From Betaproteobacteria bacterium (lineage in GTDB: Bacteria; Pseudomonadota; Gammaproteobacteria; Burkholderiales; Rhodocyclaceae), in contig JAGWUW010000055.1 in NCBI GenBank assembly GCA_028868235.1, positions 1-10,398 on the forward strand: 10,398 bases of DNA, read 5' to 3'. Every line of letters begins with the position of its first letter. The stretch's first letter is position 1. A program made the translations under genes and the position numbers. The notes beneath the pieces were generated by a model that saw only the letters and a program-made list of their open reading frames with translations, was not told the DNA's origin and ran no database searches. This document shows, in pieces, positions 1 through 7,534 of this stretch.

Positions 1-472
1 AGCCGGCCTTTTGTTTCAGATGCGCCATGAACTGGGCAGGGGTCGTTAGTTGCTCCCAGACCTGAGGCAGGAAGGTTGAGCGACGCCCGCCGACAGAAAA
101 GATTACGCCATCAGTGCCTGGACGCAACTGGGCGAGCGCGTCTGCCTCGTCCATAAAAGAAATTGGCACGGCCGGCGTCAACAGTGAAACCTCGATACGA
201 GTGATCGGCAGTTCGTCGACGTTCAACGGCGAGAAGCGGGGGTCGCTGAAAGCGGCGGCCAGCGCGTTTTCTCTGACATCTTGCGCTAGTGGTCGCCAGG
301 CTTCCAGGCTGCCGATACAGCCACGTAGTTGATCATTCTGGGTCAGGGTGACGAACGTCGCCCCCTGCTCGTGCAATTCAGGGCAGTCACCTACTGGACT
401 AGCAGGCAGGCCGAAATGACTGGCAATGGCATTGCGGGCCAGGATCAACAGGCATCGTCCGAGATCAGTCAT
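1..472 (-). CDS. amrA: AMMECR1-family protein (AmmeMemoRadiSam system protein A), 3' end beyond window
   Basis: Reading the minus strand from an ATG at 472 gives 157 residues that run off the left edge. Family hallmarks are visible: LRGCIGSLE at residues 49-57, FSDPRF at 75-80 and STFLPQVWEQ at 132-141. Family members are usually about 180-190 residues, so roughly 30 are missing. The start is well supported by a strong Shine-Dalgarno GAGGAGGA (481-488) 8 nt upstream. It overlaps the end of the MEMO gene by 8 nt, so translation is probably coupled. AMMECR1 proteins are conserved from bacteria to humans, but their biochemical role is not settled. In prokaryotes they travel with a MEMO protein and a radical SAM enzyme. 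Identity is clear; function is unknown. The symbol follows the AmmeMemoRadiSam naming. Confidence 0.9.
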   Translation of the reverse strand, partial: MTDLGRCLLILARNAIASHFGLPASPVGDCPELHEQGATFVTLTQNDQLRGCIGSLEAWRPLAQDVRENALAAAFSDPRFSPLNVDELPITRIEVSLLTPAVPISFMDEADALAQLRPGTDGVIFSVGGRRSTFLPQVWEQLTTPAQFMAHLKQKAG

Positions 473-1268
473 GGCGTGAGTCCTCCTCGAACGAAAATGC
501 CGCGTAACCGACCACACGATTGCGGTCGCCGGCCGTGTCGCCGGAATTGCACAAGCCGAGCAGGGTGGGAGTCAGGCCGCGACGATTGGCGGCCAGCAGC
601 AGACCGTTGACCGGGAAGGCGCCACAGGCTTGTTCGGGATGGATGTGGGTGTCCAGTTGCAGGATATGCCGACAGGTGTTGCTATCGACCCGTTGTGCGG
701 TGGCATAGGGTAGAAAATGCGAAAGGTCTGAACTGACGACGATCAAGGTCTCCGGTCCTCCCCATAGGAGGTTGAGCACTTCGGCCACCGCCTCAGGGCC
801 GGTGTGACCGACGGCCAACGGGACCAGTGTGAAGCTATCGAGAACACGCTGCAAGAAGGGCAGGTGCACCTCCAGCGAATGCTCGTCAGCATGCACTGAG
901 TCGCTAAATATAATCTGTGGCAGGTCGGCGATGCTGGCGATGGCCTGGGCGTCGAGGCGGATGCTACCTAAGGGTGTGGAGAATGCTTCGACTTCCGGTA
1001 GTGCCATGCCATTGACGGCAACGCGATGCGTCGGGCCGAGCAGGATGACCCGACGAATCTCGTTGGCCCGGGGTGCCAGCGTGGCATAGGCCCGCGCGGC
1101 CGTTGATCCGGAATATGCATAGCCGGCGTGGGGAACGATCAATGCCTTGGGATGCAGGGAGGTCTCTGGTTCCACATCGGAAAGAAGTTGATCTAATGTG
1201 AGCGTGAGTGTTCTCGAGTCGCCGGGGTAGAAGGTGCCGGCAACGGCAGCAGGGCGTGTTCTGAGCAT
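465..1268 (-). CDS. amrB: MEMO-family protein (AmmeMemoRadiSam system protein B)
   Basis: This is a 267-residue protein of the MEMO family, related to extradiol-type dioxygenases. Visible signatures are the N-terminal RPAAVAGTFYPGD (5-17), PHAGYAYSG (46-54), LGPTHR (77-82), EHSLEVHLPFLQ (129-140), SSDLSHF (179-185) and CGAFPVNG (215-222). His47, His81 and Cys215 match the His/His/Cys metal-site pattern reported for human MEMO1, so metal binding is likely. Its substrate is not known. The ATG at 1268 is preferred to the upstream ATG at 1319 because the family consensus begins here and because GAGGAGAA (1273-1280) sits 4 nt upstream. That Shine-Dalgarno overlaps the stop codon of the membrane-protein gene, 10 bp away, indicating one transcript. 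The gene overlaps amrA by 8 nt. Confidence 0.92.
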   Translation of the reverse strand: MLRTRPAAVAGTFYPGDSRTLTLTLDQLLSDVEPETSLHPKALIVPHAGYAYSGSTAARAYATLAPRANEIRRVILLGPTHRVAVNGMALPEVEAFSTPLGSIRLDAQAIASIADLPQIIFSDSVHADEHSLEVHLPFLQRVLDSFTLVPLAVGHTGPEAVAEVLNLLWGGPETLIVVSSDLSHFLPYATAQRVDSNTCRHILQLDTHIHPEQACGAFPVNGLLLAANRRGLTPTLLGLCNSGDTAGDRNRVVGYAAFSFEEDSRHD

Positions 1269-1278
1269 GGAGTTCTCC

Positions 1279-2538
1279 TCAGACAGTGAACAACAATCCG
1301 GCAGCCATGCCGCCGCCAATGGCGAGCAGGCCGGGCAGGGCGTGGCGGGTCAGTTTTCCACCACCAATACTGACCACGAGACCGATTTTGAACCCTAGGT
1401 TGGCCAGTAGTGCCAAGGCAACTGCAATGACCGCCTCGTCGCTCGCCACCTTGTCCAGATTGAACATACGCAATGTCGATAATACGCTGGCATCGGCATC
1501 TGTCAGGCCGGAAATTAGCGCAACGATATAAAGGCCGCTGTTGCCGGCGATATCCTGCAACCAGGCCGAGGCAAGCAAAACAATGGCGTAGAGCAGGGCG
1601 AAGGAGAAGGCCGTTTTCAGTTCAGTCGGGTTCTTCACTTCCGGCATCGGCAGGTTTTCCGCTGCGCTCAGTATTTTCCAGCAGTACAAGGCCATGGCGA
1701 CACCCGGCACGATGCCACAGGCGAAGACAACGGCAATCGGCTTGGCTAGATGCGGTGCCACCACACCGGCTACCAGCCACAAACGGATCATAATCATGAC
1801 GTTGGCAATCAGGATGACGATGGACGACATGCGAACCAGATCGCCGTGTTCTCGGGCATGTCGGGAAAACATCATGGTCGTTGCCGTGGATGACGCGAGA
1901 CCGCCGAATATGCCGAGCACGGCAGCCCCGTGGCGTGCGCCGATAATACGCAATGCGAGGTAGCCAGCTAAAGCCAAGCCCGAAATCAGGACGACCATCC
2001 ACCAGATCTGGCGCGGATTGATGGCGTTGTAAGGGCCGAAGTCATCGCTGGGCAGGATGGGCAGGATGACGAAGGAGAGCACCGCGAACTGCAGGATTGA
2101 GTTGATATCCTTAGGGGTCGTGCGCTGGCTGAATTGCTTCAGTTCAGCCTTGAAGTAGAGCAGGATGGTGGTCGTGATGGCCAGCATGACAGCCAGCGTT
2201 GCATAGCCGAACCAGACGGCTGCGCCCAGGCCGTAGGTGACGACAATGGCTGCCTCCGAGGTAAAGCCGCGATATTGCTCCTCTTGTTGGGAGGAGAAAT
2301 TCGAGGCGATCATCGCGCCAGCAATAACCAGTAGCCCAACTGCAACCAGCCAGGTACTGCCGGAGCGCTGGTCGAGTAGCGCGAACAAGCAGCCGAGCAT
2401 GGCGACCAGCGAAAAGGTCCGCAAACCGGCAGCAGAGTCCGGACGGCGCTCGCGCTCCATCCCGATCAGCAGGCCTATGCCGAGTGCCGTGGCAAAGGCC
2501 TTGACCGGTTCGACCAGTTCAGGGACGACGAAGCTCAT
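1279..2538 (-). CDS. MgtC/SapB-like membrane protein with DUF4010 domain
   Basis: This 419-residue polytopic inner-membrane protein has roughly 11-12 hydrophobic segments. The N-terminus carries the MgtC/SapB-type pattern (GMERERR at 26-32, AGLRTF at 37-42) in the first two membrane segments. The middle and C-terminal parts fit DUF4010: GGLASSTATT (212-221), NPTELKTAFSFALLY (303-317) and GLTDADASVLS (344-354). MgtC proteins act in magnesium and acid-stress physiology, but the role of the DUF4010 type is not known, and transport is only a guess. The start at 2538 is preferred over the in-frame ATG at 2598 because AAGAGGAA lies just upstream and the longer form would overlap ispD. The gene is first in the run with amrB (10-bp gap) and amrA. 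Confidence 0.85.
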   Translation of the reverse strand: MSFVVPELVEPVKAFATALGIGLLIGMERERRPDSAAGLRTFSLVAMLGCLFALLDQRSGSTWLVAVGLLVIAGAMIASNFSSQQEEQYRGFTSEAAIVVTYGLGAAVWFGYATLAVMLAITTTILLYFKAELKQFSQRTTPKDINSILQFAVLSFVILPILPSDDFGPYNAINPRQIWWMVVLISGLALAGYLALRIIGARHGAAVLGIFGGLASSTATTMMFSRHAREHGDLVRMSSIVILIANVMIMIRLWLVAGVVAPHLAKPIAVVFACGIVPGVAMALYCWKILSAAENLPMPEVKNPTELKTAFSFALLYAIVLLASAWLQDIAGNSGLYIVALISGLTDADASVLSTLRMFNLDKVASDEAVIAVALALLANLGFKIGLVVSIGGGKLTRHALPGLLAIGGGMAAGLLFTV

Positions 2539-2579
2539 GCCATTCCTCTTTTGTACGCGTTCTTCAGTAAAATTAAGCC

Positions 2580-3266
2580 ATGCCACGCCATTACGCAATC
2601 GTTCCCGCTGCCGGCAGCGGTTCCCGCTTCGGTGCCGAGAAGCCCAAGCAGTATCTCGACCTGCTTGGTCGTCCTCTTATTTTTCATACGCTGGCCGCCC
2701 TGACAGCCTGCCCTGACATCGAACGCGTGTGGGTTGTCCTGGCTCCGGATGATCCGTGGTGGCCGCGTTATGACTGGAGCGAACTGGGTTCGAAGCTGGA
2801 GACGGTGCGCTGTGGCGGTGCCACGCGGGCAGAATCTGTGACTAACGGCTTGCGGGCGGCAGCCATGGTCGCGACGGAAGATGATTGGGTACTGGTACAT
2901 GACGCAGCCCGCCCCTGTATTTCCGCTGCCATGCTGGAGGCACTGTTTGCTGACCTGGCCAGCGATCCGGTCGGCGGCATCCTCGCGGTACCGGTCGCAG
3001 ATACCCTCAAGCGAGCCGATGCCGAGCAGCGCGTCGCAGCGACCGAACCACGCGATGACTTATGGCAGGCGCAGACACCGCAGATGTTCCGTTACGGACT
3101 GCTCCGCACAGCCTTGGAAAAATGCCGCGACGTTACCGATGAGGCTGGCGCCATCGAGGCAACTGGCCTGAAGCCCAAGCTAGTGCGCGGTGATACGACA
3201 AATCTCAAAGTTACTTTCCCGGCCGACCTCGCCTTGGCTGCGATGATCCTGAGGGCACGCAAATGA
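2580..3266 (+). CDS. ispD: 2-C-methyl-D-erythritol 4-phosphate cytidylyltransferase
   Basis: The 228-residue cytoplasmic enzyme transfers CMP from CTP to 2-C-methyl-D-erythritol 4-phosphate, the third step of the MEP route to isoprenoids. Visible motifs are the nucleotide-binding AAGSGSRF (10-17) followed by KPKQY (21-25), [14 protein letters not shown] (78-91), VHDAARPC (106-113), WQAQTPQMF (162-170), [11 protein letters not shown] (186-196) and [13 protein letters not shown] (208-220). By family comparison Arg16, Lys23 and Lys210 are the likely catalytic and substrate-binding residues. The length is normal. The ATG at 2580 has no strong Shine-Dalgarno. Only 41 bp separate it from the divergent membrane-protein gene, so promoters probably extend into coding sequence. 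The stop overlaps the ispF start by 4 nt (ATGA). Confidence 0.97.
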   Translation: MPRHYAIVPAAGSGSRFGAEKPKQYLDLLGRPLIFHTLAALTACPDIERVWVVLAPDDPWWPRYDWSELGSKLETVRCGGATRAESVTNGLRAAAMVATEDDWVLVHDAARPCISAAMLEALFADLASDPVGGILAVPVADTLKRADAEQRVAATEPRDDLWQAQTPQMFRYGLLRTALEKCRDVTDEAGAIEATGLKPKLVRGDTTNLKVTFPADLALAAMILRARK

Positions 3267-3745
3267 AATTCCGTATCGGGCAGGGCTACGATGTACATAA
3301 ACTGGTCGCAGGTCGCAGGCTGATCCTCGGTGGTGTCGATATTCCCCACGCTACAGGTCTCCTCGGTCATTCGGATGCTGATGCGCTGCTCCACGCGATT
3401 ACCGATGCCTTACTCGGTGCAGTGGCTTTAGGTGATATCGGTCGCCATTTTCCCGACACCGATCCTCGATACAAGGGGGCAGATAGTCGCGTCCTGCTAC
3501 GTGGGGCGGTGGCCCTGCTGGCCGATAAGGGCTGGCGGCCGGTCAATATTGATGCAACGATCATCGCCCAGCAGCCCAAACTGGCTCCTCATGCGGCTGC
3601 CATGGTTGCTAATGTTGCGGCTGATCTTGGCATTGCTACCGATGCGGTGAATATCAAGGGAAAGACCAACGAGCGACTAGGCTACCTCGGGCGTGAGGAG
3701 GCGATCGAGGCACAGGCTGTGGTTCTGGTAGAACGTGTCGCCTGA
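3263..3745 (+). CDS. ispF: 2-C-methyl-D-erythritol 2,4-cyclodiphosphate synthase
   Basis: The 160-residue enzyme, a homotrimer in the family, converts CDP-methylerythritol 2-phosphate to the 2,4-cyclodiphosphate and CMP in the MEP pathway. The metal-site residues are present: Asp10 and His12 in GQGYDVHKL (6-14) and His44 in [10 protein letters not shown] (35-44). Downstream family blocks also match: [11 protein letters not shown] (57-67) and [14 protein letters not shown] (130-143). Length is typical. The ATGA overlap with ispD implies translational coupling. A bifunctional IspDF fusion exists in some other bacteria; here the two are separate but abutting. The intermediate IspE is not encoded in this window. 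Confidence 0.97.
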   Translation: MKFRIGQGYDVHKLVAGRRLILGGVDIPHATGLLGHSDADALLHAITDALLGAVALGDIGRHFPDTDPRYKGADSRVLLRGAVALLADKGWRPVNIDATIIAQQPKLAPHAAAMVANVAADLGIATDAVNIKGKTNERLGYLGREEAIEAQAVVLVERVA

Positions 3746-4316
3746 AGAAACCCGGACTGATCATTCCTCACGGCCGCCAGCCGCCAGACTATTCTTCGCC
3801 TTGTGGCCGCCACATGAGCAGGCTGCCCGACTGGCTGACAAGGCCAGCATCGCCGCTGGAATGCTGGGCGGGCGGCCGACCCGTATAGAAACAATCCACC
3901 TGACCCTGGCTTTCCTTGGCGAAACCGTCACTGCTCGCTTGCCCGAGCTGCATGCACTGGCCAATGGAATCAAAGGCGAAAGCTTCGCCATAACCATCGA
4001 CCGATTCGGCTATTGGCGCCACAATCACCTCTTCTGGGCTGGGTGTAGCAAGCCACCGGAGCAACTGTTTGACCTGTATGGCCGATTGCAGGTGGCGTTG
4101 GCCGACTCGAAATTCCCTATCGACCCGCCCATTCAGGCATTTACCCCCCATCTGACCCTGCTGCGCAAGGTGCCGATTTGCACCACCATCGCTGGACTCG
4201 ATTTTCCCGTTACGGAGCGCCTGACATGGCTGTGCGACCGCTTCGTCCTGGTTCAGTCCGAGTCGTTATTTGGGAAGCATCGTTATCAGATGCTCGGAGA
4301 ATATCTGTTGGCCTAA
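3735..4316 (+). CDS. thpR: RNA 2',3'-cyclic phosphodiesterase (2H phosphoesterase, LigT/ThpR type)
   Basis: The 193-residue protein belongs to the 2H phosphoesterase superfamily. It carries the two HxTL motifs that form the active site, IHLTLAFLG (54-62, His55) and PHLTLLRK (138-145, His139), after the family opening RLFFALWPP (18-26). ThpR enzymes hydrolyse RNA 2',3'-cyclic phosphodiester ends, and some ligate tRNA halves in vitro; the cellular substrate is uncertain. The start is a GTG at 3735, overlapping the end of ispF by 11 nt. No ATG occurs before the RLFFALWPP block, and the next one (residue 43) would remove it. The gene is therefore the third cistron after ispF. Its stop lies 3 bp from the end of the convergent kinase gene. 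Confidence 0.93.
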   Translation: MSPEETRTDHSSRPPAARLFFALWPPHEQAARLADKASIAAGMLGGRPTRIETIHLTLAFLGETVTARLPELHALANGIKGESFAITIDRFGYWRHNHLFWAGCSKPPEQLFDLYGRLQVALADSKFPIDPPIQAFTPHLTLLRKVPICTTIAGLDFPVTERLTWLCDRFVLVQSESLFGKHRYQMLGEYLLA

Positions 4317-4319
4317 GGG

Positions 4320-5621
4320 TTAGTGCTTGATCGGTAGGCTGAGGCGAACCAGCAAACCGCCGCCAGGATTGGGCAATAGATCGAGGCGGCCATCGTGTAG
4401 TCGGGCGATGCGCTCTACGATGGCCAATCCCAGCCCTGTCCCCGTAGCATTGGTGCGAGCGGACTCCAATCGAGTGAACGGGCGCTTCAGCCGATCGACC
4501 TCACTTTCCGGAACACCCGGGCCGTGATCGGCCACGTCGATTCGGATTTCGTTTTCGCTGGCAGATAAGGTCAGATTGATTTCACCACCGGCATACTTGG
4601 CGGCATTGTCGACAAGGTTAGTGACAGCGCGGGTAATGGCCTTCGGGCGCAATAACAGTTCATCGAGCGGAATTAGGTCGGCGACGATTTGTCTGCCGAC
4701 ACTGGCCTGGCGGCCAACGATGCTGGCGAGCAACGCAGGCAGGTCGGTCGGTGCAACAGCCTCGCCCGATTCGGCACGGGCGTAGTCCATGAACTGCGAA
4801 ATCACGCTCTCCATTTGCTCGATGTCGGAAACAATCGCCTGGCGGGCGCTTTCGTCGGAAACGCTCAGTTCGGCCTCAAGACGTAGACGGGTTAGCGGCG
4901 TGCGTAGATCGTGCGAAATGCCTGCTAGCACCTCGGAGCGCTCCTTCTCATTCCGTTGCAGGTCGGCGGCCATCGTGTTGAAGGCTGAGGCGAGACGGGT
5001 CAGTTCATCGGCGCCATCTTCGGGCAGGCGTGCCGGAATCTGCCCGCGCCCGACCGTTTCAGCCGCCCGCGCCATGGCTTTGAGCGGGCGGCTGATGCGC
5101 GAGGCGATATGCCAGGCGACGGCGAGGGCAAGGGCAACAGCAAGCAGCCCCCAGACTAGCCAATGGCCAGCAAAGTTGCGTGTAGCACGCTCCCGGGGTA
5201 GAACCAGCCAGTATTCCTCTTCATCGGCTTCGTCCAAGCGGAAGCTGACCCAGAAGCCGGGAACGCTGTCGACGCTGGCGGCTATACGGGTGTGATCTCC
5301 CAAGCGGCGATGAAGTTCGCTTTGGAGAAGATTAAAGAAACGTGAGTCAGGCATCGGCTCGATGATGTCCTCTGGCTCAGCCGGTAGCAATCTGATGCCC
5401 TCTCTGCTGGAAAATTCAGCGAATAGACCGAAACGGCGCTCCGGTGCGGCGGCAAACAGGGAGGCCCGAATCAGGTTGACGGCAGAGGCTGCCAGTTGTG
5501 CCGTTTCGCGGGCACGTGGCTCGGCATCCACGTAGCGGAACAGGCTGAGCCAAGCCGCCGTGGTCAGCAGGACCAGCACGGCGAGCAACAGAAAGGTACG
5601 CGCCAGCAGCGTACGAGGCAT
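4320..5621 (-). CDS. EnvZ/RisS-like sensor histidine kinase
   Basis: This 433-residue inner-membrane kinase pairs with the OmpR-like regulator upstream. Layout: first membrane helix about 8-28, periplasmic sensor region about 29-149, second helix about 150-173, HAMP about 173-225, phospho-acceptor helix with SHDLRTPLTRLRLE (His237), and an HATPase domain. The HATPase shows TNLVDNAAKYAG (334-345), DVADHGPGV (362-370) and GTGTGLGLAI (392-401). The periplasmic region resembles the RisS type of Burkholderia and Bordetella more than enteric EnvZ; that comparison is from memory. The ATG at 5621 is chosen because the membrane helix follows at once and the regulator stop is 4 bp upstream. A start at 5645 would add 8 residues and overlap the regulator. 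The signal sensed is unknown; osmolarity or pH are family guesses. Confidence 0.92.
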   Translation of the reverse strand: MPRTLLARTFLLLAVLVLLTTAAWLSLFRYVDAEPRARETAQLAASAVNLIRASLFAAAPERRFGLFAEFSSREGIRLLPAEPEDIIEPMPDSRFFNLLQSELHRRLGDHTRIAASVDSVPGFWVSFRLDEADEEEYWLVLPRERATRNFAGHWLVWGLLAVALALAVAWHIASRISRPLKAMARAAETVGRGQIPARLPEDGADELTRLASAFNTMAADLQRNEKERSEVLAGISHDLRTPLTRLRLEAELSVSDESARQAIVSDIEQMESVISQFMDYARAESGEAVAPTDLPALLASIVGRQASVGRQIVADLIPLDELLLRPKAITRAVTNLVDNAAKYAGGEINLTLSASENEIRIDVADHGPGVPESEVDRLKRPFTRLESARTNATGTGLGLAIVERIARLHDGRLDLLPNPGGGLLVRLSLPIKH

Positions 5622-5625
5622 CAGT

Positions 5626-6351
5626 TCAATCCCGCGTCGCGCCATCCGGCACAAAGACATAGCCGAAGCCCCAGACCGTCTGCAGGTAGCGCGGCTGGGC
5701 CGGGTCGGTTTCGATCAGCTTGCGCAAGCGGGAAACCTGAACATCGATGGCGCGGTCGAACGGACCTTGCTCGCGACCGCGGGCCAGCGTCATCAGTTTG
5801 TCGCGTGATAGCGGTTGGCGTGGATGCTGAAGCAGAACCTTAAGCACTGCGAATTCGCCCGTGGTTAGCGGGAGGAGTTCATCGCCTCGCGTCAGGGTGC
5901 GTGCAGCGAGATCGACTTCAATGTTGTTGAAACGGATCGTTTCCACTTCGCCTTCTGGTGCCCCTGGGGGCTTGCTGCCCTGACGGCGCATGACGGCATG
6001 GATACGCGCCAGCAATTCGCGCGGATTGAAAGGCTTGGGCAGATAGTCGTCGGCCCCCATTTCCAGGCCGACGATACGGTCGACCTCGTCACCCTTGGCG
6101 GTCAGCATGATAATCGGCGTCTGGTCACCCTGACCGCGCAGGCGTCGGCAGATCGACAAACCATCTTCTCCCGGCATCATCAGGTCGAGGACGATAAGGT
6201 GGTAGTGTTCACGGGCACGCAGCTTATCCATCTGTTGGCCGTCGGCCGCAGCCTTGACCTCGAAGCCCTGCTCGCCAAGATAACGGGTTAGCAGGTCACG
6301 CAAACGGGCGTCGTCATCAACGACAAGAATATGGTGGTGTTGTTCGCTCAT
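5626..6351 (-). CDS. ompR: OmpR-family response regulator
   Basis: The 241-residue DNA-binding response regulator has a receiver domain (about 7-122) with the acidic patch DDD (12-14), phospho-acceptor Asp56 in VLDLMMPGEDG (54-64), Thr84 and Lys106 (LPKPF). A winged-helix output domain follows (about 137-235), with LTTGEFAVLKVLL (162-174), RDKLM (183-187), FDRAIDVQVSRLRKLIE (198-214) and VWGFGYVF (226-233). These strongly resemble OmpR/RisA. The ATG at 6351 (MSEQ) is the natural start. The frame stays open much further upstream, to 7050, but only by antisense reading through the next genes. No strong Shine-Dalgarno is seen. The gene heads an operon with the kinase, 4 bp downstream. Autoregulation through the tandem box at 6421-6440 is possible. 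Confidence 0.95.
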   Translation of the reverse strand: MSEQHHHILVVDDDARLRDLLTRYLGEQGFEVKAAADGQQMDKLRAREHYHLIVLDLMMPGEDGLSICRRLRGQGDQTPIIMLTAKGDEVDRIVGLEMGADDYLPKPFNPRELLARIHAVMRRQGSKPPGAPEGEVETIRFNNIEVDLAARTLTRGDELLPLTTGEFAVLKVLLQHPRQPLSRDKLMTLARGREQGPFDRAIDVQVSRLRKLIETDPAQPRYLQTVWGFGYVFVPDGATRD

Positions 6352-6420
6352 GCTGGCAAGAATAAAGGCGGACGATAAATGGAACGCGGCAAATGGTAAC
6401 AAGCTTTGTCCAAGTACGGC

Positions 6421-6440
6421 CGGGAAACATATTCTTACAT
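6421..6440. promoter_or_regulatory. Candidate OmpR-type tandem binding site
   Basis: Two adjacent decamers share ACAT in identical register (6427-6430 and 6437-6440), within GAAACATATT followed by CTTACATTTC. Enteric OmpR binds tandem 10-bp half-sites with a similar GAAACAT/TTACAT flavour. The site lies between ompR and the divergent small secreted gene. Weak promoter-like hexamers flank it: TTGTTA/TTTATC on the minus strand toward ompR, and TTGCCC (6451-6456) with AATGAT (6474-6479) on the plus strand. They place the box near -60 for both. All of this is motif resemblance only. Confidence 0.35.
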
Positions 6441-6509
6441 TTCGATTCGCTTGCCCTCGCGCGCCGGGTGGACAATGATGCCGTTCGTTACACCAATTTA
6501 TTTTCTGCC

Positions 6510-6800
6510 ATGAAACGCATTGTTGCCGGTTCGCTATTGCTCCTGAGCCTGCTCGGCTCGGCAGGTAGCGCCTGGGCACAAACTTACTGGCGCGATCTCC
6601 CTCCGGATCAGCGACGCGAGATGCGCCAGCAGATGCGCGACCATTGGCAACAGGAACGTGACACCCGTCGCGAGGAGAGTGCGCCGCGCTGGCGCGATCT
6701 GCCGCCGGAGGATCGTCGTCGCCTGCGCGACGACATGCGCGAGCAGCGCGGGCTGCAGGAGCATCGTGAATTCCGAGGTGGAGGTCGCGGGTGGCGGTGA
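6510..6800 (+). CDS. Small secreted arginine-rich protein with internal repeat, function unknown
   Basis: The 96-residue product begins MKR, followed by a hydrophobic stretch (4-16) and a signal-peptidase site after AWA at residue 23, so it should be exported to the periplasm as about 73 residues. The mature part is highly charged and arginine-rich, lacks cysteine, and contains two copies of WRDLPPxxRRxxRxxMR (27-43 and 61-77), spaced 34 residues apart, then a glycine/arginine tail. It loosely recalls DUF3106-like or CpxP/Spy-like small periplasmic proteins, but I cannot assign it. The ATG at 6510 is chosen for the signal peptide; no clear Shine-Dalgarno precedes it. It is divergent from ompR and 44 bp before tsaB. 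Codon bias and the clean signal peptide support a real gene. Confidence 0.8.
   Translation: MKRIVAGSLLLLSLLGSAGSAWAQTYWRDLPPDQRREMRQQMRDHWQQERDTRREESAPRWRDLPPEDRRRLRDDMREQRGLQEHREFRGGGRGWR
6588..6746 (+). repeat. Imperfect direct repeat inside the small secreted gene
   Basis: Two copies of a roughly 57-bp unit begin at 6588 and 6690, 102 bp apart and in frame. Each begins TGGCGCGATCT and encodes WRDLPPxxRRxxRxxMR. DNA identity is high at the start and lower at the end, which suggests an old intragenic duplication kept under protein-level selection. Confidence 0.75.
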
Positions 6801-6844
6801 GATTGAATCGCTGACCGGGCGAGGCTCCGGTAAAATGCCGGTCC

Positions 6845-7534
6845 ATGCTGATCCTTGCCCTCGAAACATCCACCGAACTCGGCTCCTGCGCATTGTGGCG
6901 CGACGGCAGCGTTGTCGAACGCATCTGTCCTGAAAAACGTCCGCATTCGGAAACCCTCTTGCCCTTGCTCCGCGAACTGCTGTCTGAAAGCGGTCTACGG
7001 ATAGGAGATCTCGACGCCATCGCCTTTGGTGTCGGCCCCGGCGCTTTCACTGGCCTGCGGGTGGCCTGCGGTGCTGCTCAGGGCCTGGCAGTTGCAGGAA
7101 ATGTACCTTTGATCCCGGTGACCAGTCTTGAAACGATGGCGACGCAACTGGGTGCGGAGCGCGTGCTGGCGTTGCTCGATGCTCGTATGGGTGAGGTCTA
7201 TTCCGGACGCTACGAGCGGCACGGCGAGGGCTATGTGTTGCGTGGCGAAATTCGTGTTTCGTCTCCGGCCGATGTCGCTTTGCCGTCCGATACTGGATGG
7301 CATGCCTGCGGTAACGGCCTAGCCGCCTACCCGCTCCTGCGAGAACGTGTTTTCGCTGCCGGCATCCTGGGAGAAGCCGCCGTTCTGCCCTTGGCGGCAT
7401 GTGTAGCTAGCATCGCTGCCGGCAAGGCCGGGCGTGGCGAAGGTATCGATGCCGCCCTGGCAGCACCGCTATACGTACGCGACAAAGTGGCGAAAACGGT
7501 AGCCGAGCGATTGAGCGAGGGCGGGCGGGCGTGA
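6845..7534 (+). CDS. tsaB: tRNA threonylcarbamoyladenosine biosynthesis protein TsaB
   Basis: The 229-residue ASKHA-fold protein partners TsaD (with TsaE) in transferring the threonylcarbamoyl group onto A37 of ANN-decoding tRNAs. Visible blocks are LALETST (4-10), GVGPGAFTGLRVACGAAQGLA (62-82), PVTSLE (91-96), DARMGEVY (112-119) and the C-terminal PLYVRDKVA (208-216). Length is normal for the proteobacterial form. The ATG at 6845 fits the family N-terminus directly. The 44 bp upstream contain TAAAAT at 6831-6836 but no suitably spaced -35, so transcription may continue from the small gene. The stop overlaps the rimI start (GTGA), a tsaB-rimI pairing common in proteobacteria. Confidence 0.96.
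   Translation: MLILALETSTELGSCALWRDGSVVERICPEKRPHSETLLPLLRELLSESGLRIGDLDAIAFGVGPGAFTGLRVACGAAQGLAVAGNVPLIPVTSLETMATQLGAERVLALLDARMGEVYSGRYERHGEGYVLRGEIRVSSPADVALPSDTGWHACGNGLAAYPLLRERVFAAGILGEAAVLPLAACVASIAAGKAGRGEGIDAALAAPLYVRDKVAKTVAERLSEGGRA

Noticed and set aside
2551-2573. TTGTAC and TAAAAT before ispD as a promoter
   Set aside because: The spacing is 11 bp instead of 16-18, and transcription would begin at the start codon itself.
4789-5295. Plus-strand open frame of 168 residues across the kinase gene
   Set aside because: Antisense to a clearly coding kinase; Ser/Arg-rich composition typical of shadow frames in GC-rich DNA and no plausible ribosome binding site recognised.
6814-6831. 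ACCGG/CCGGT inverted repeat between the small gene and tsaB as a terminator
   Set aside because: The stem is only 5 bp with an 8-nt loop and no T-run follows, so it is not a credible intrinsic terminator.
6352-7050. N-terminal extension of the OmpR frame on the minus strand (would give 474 residues)
   Set aside because: The extra 233 residues are low-complexity antisense of tsaB and the small gene. The receiver domain begins naturally at MSEQ (6351), which gives normal family length.
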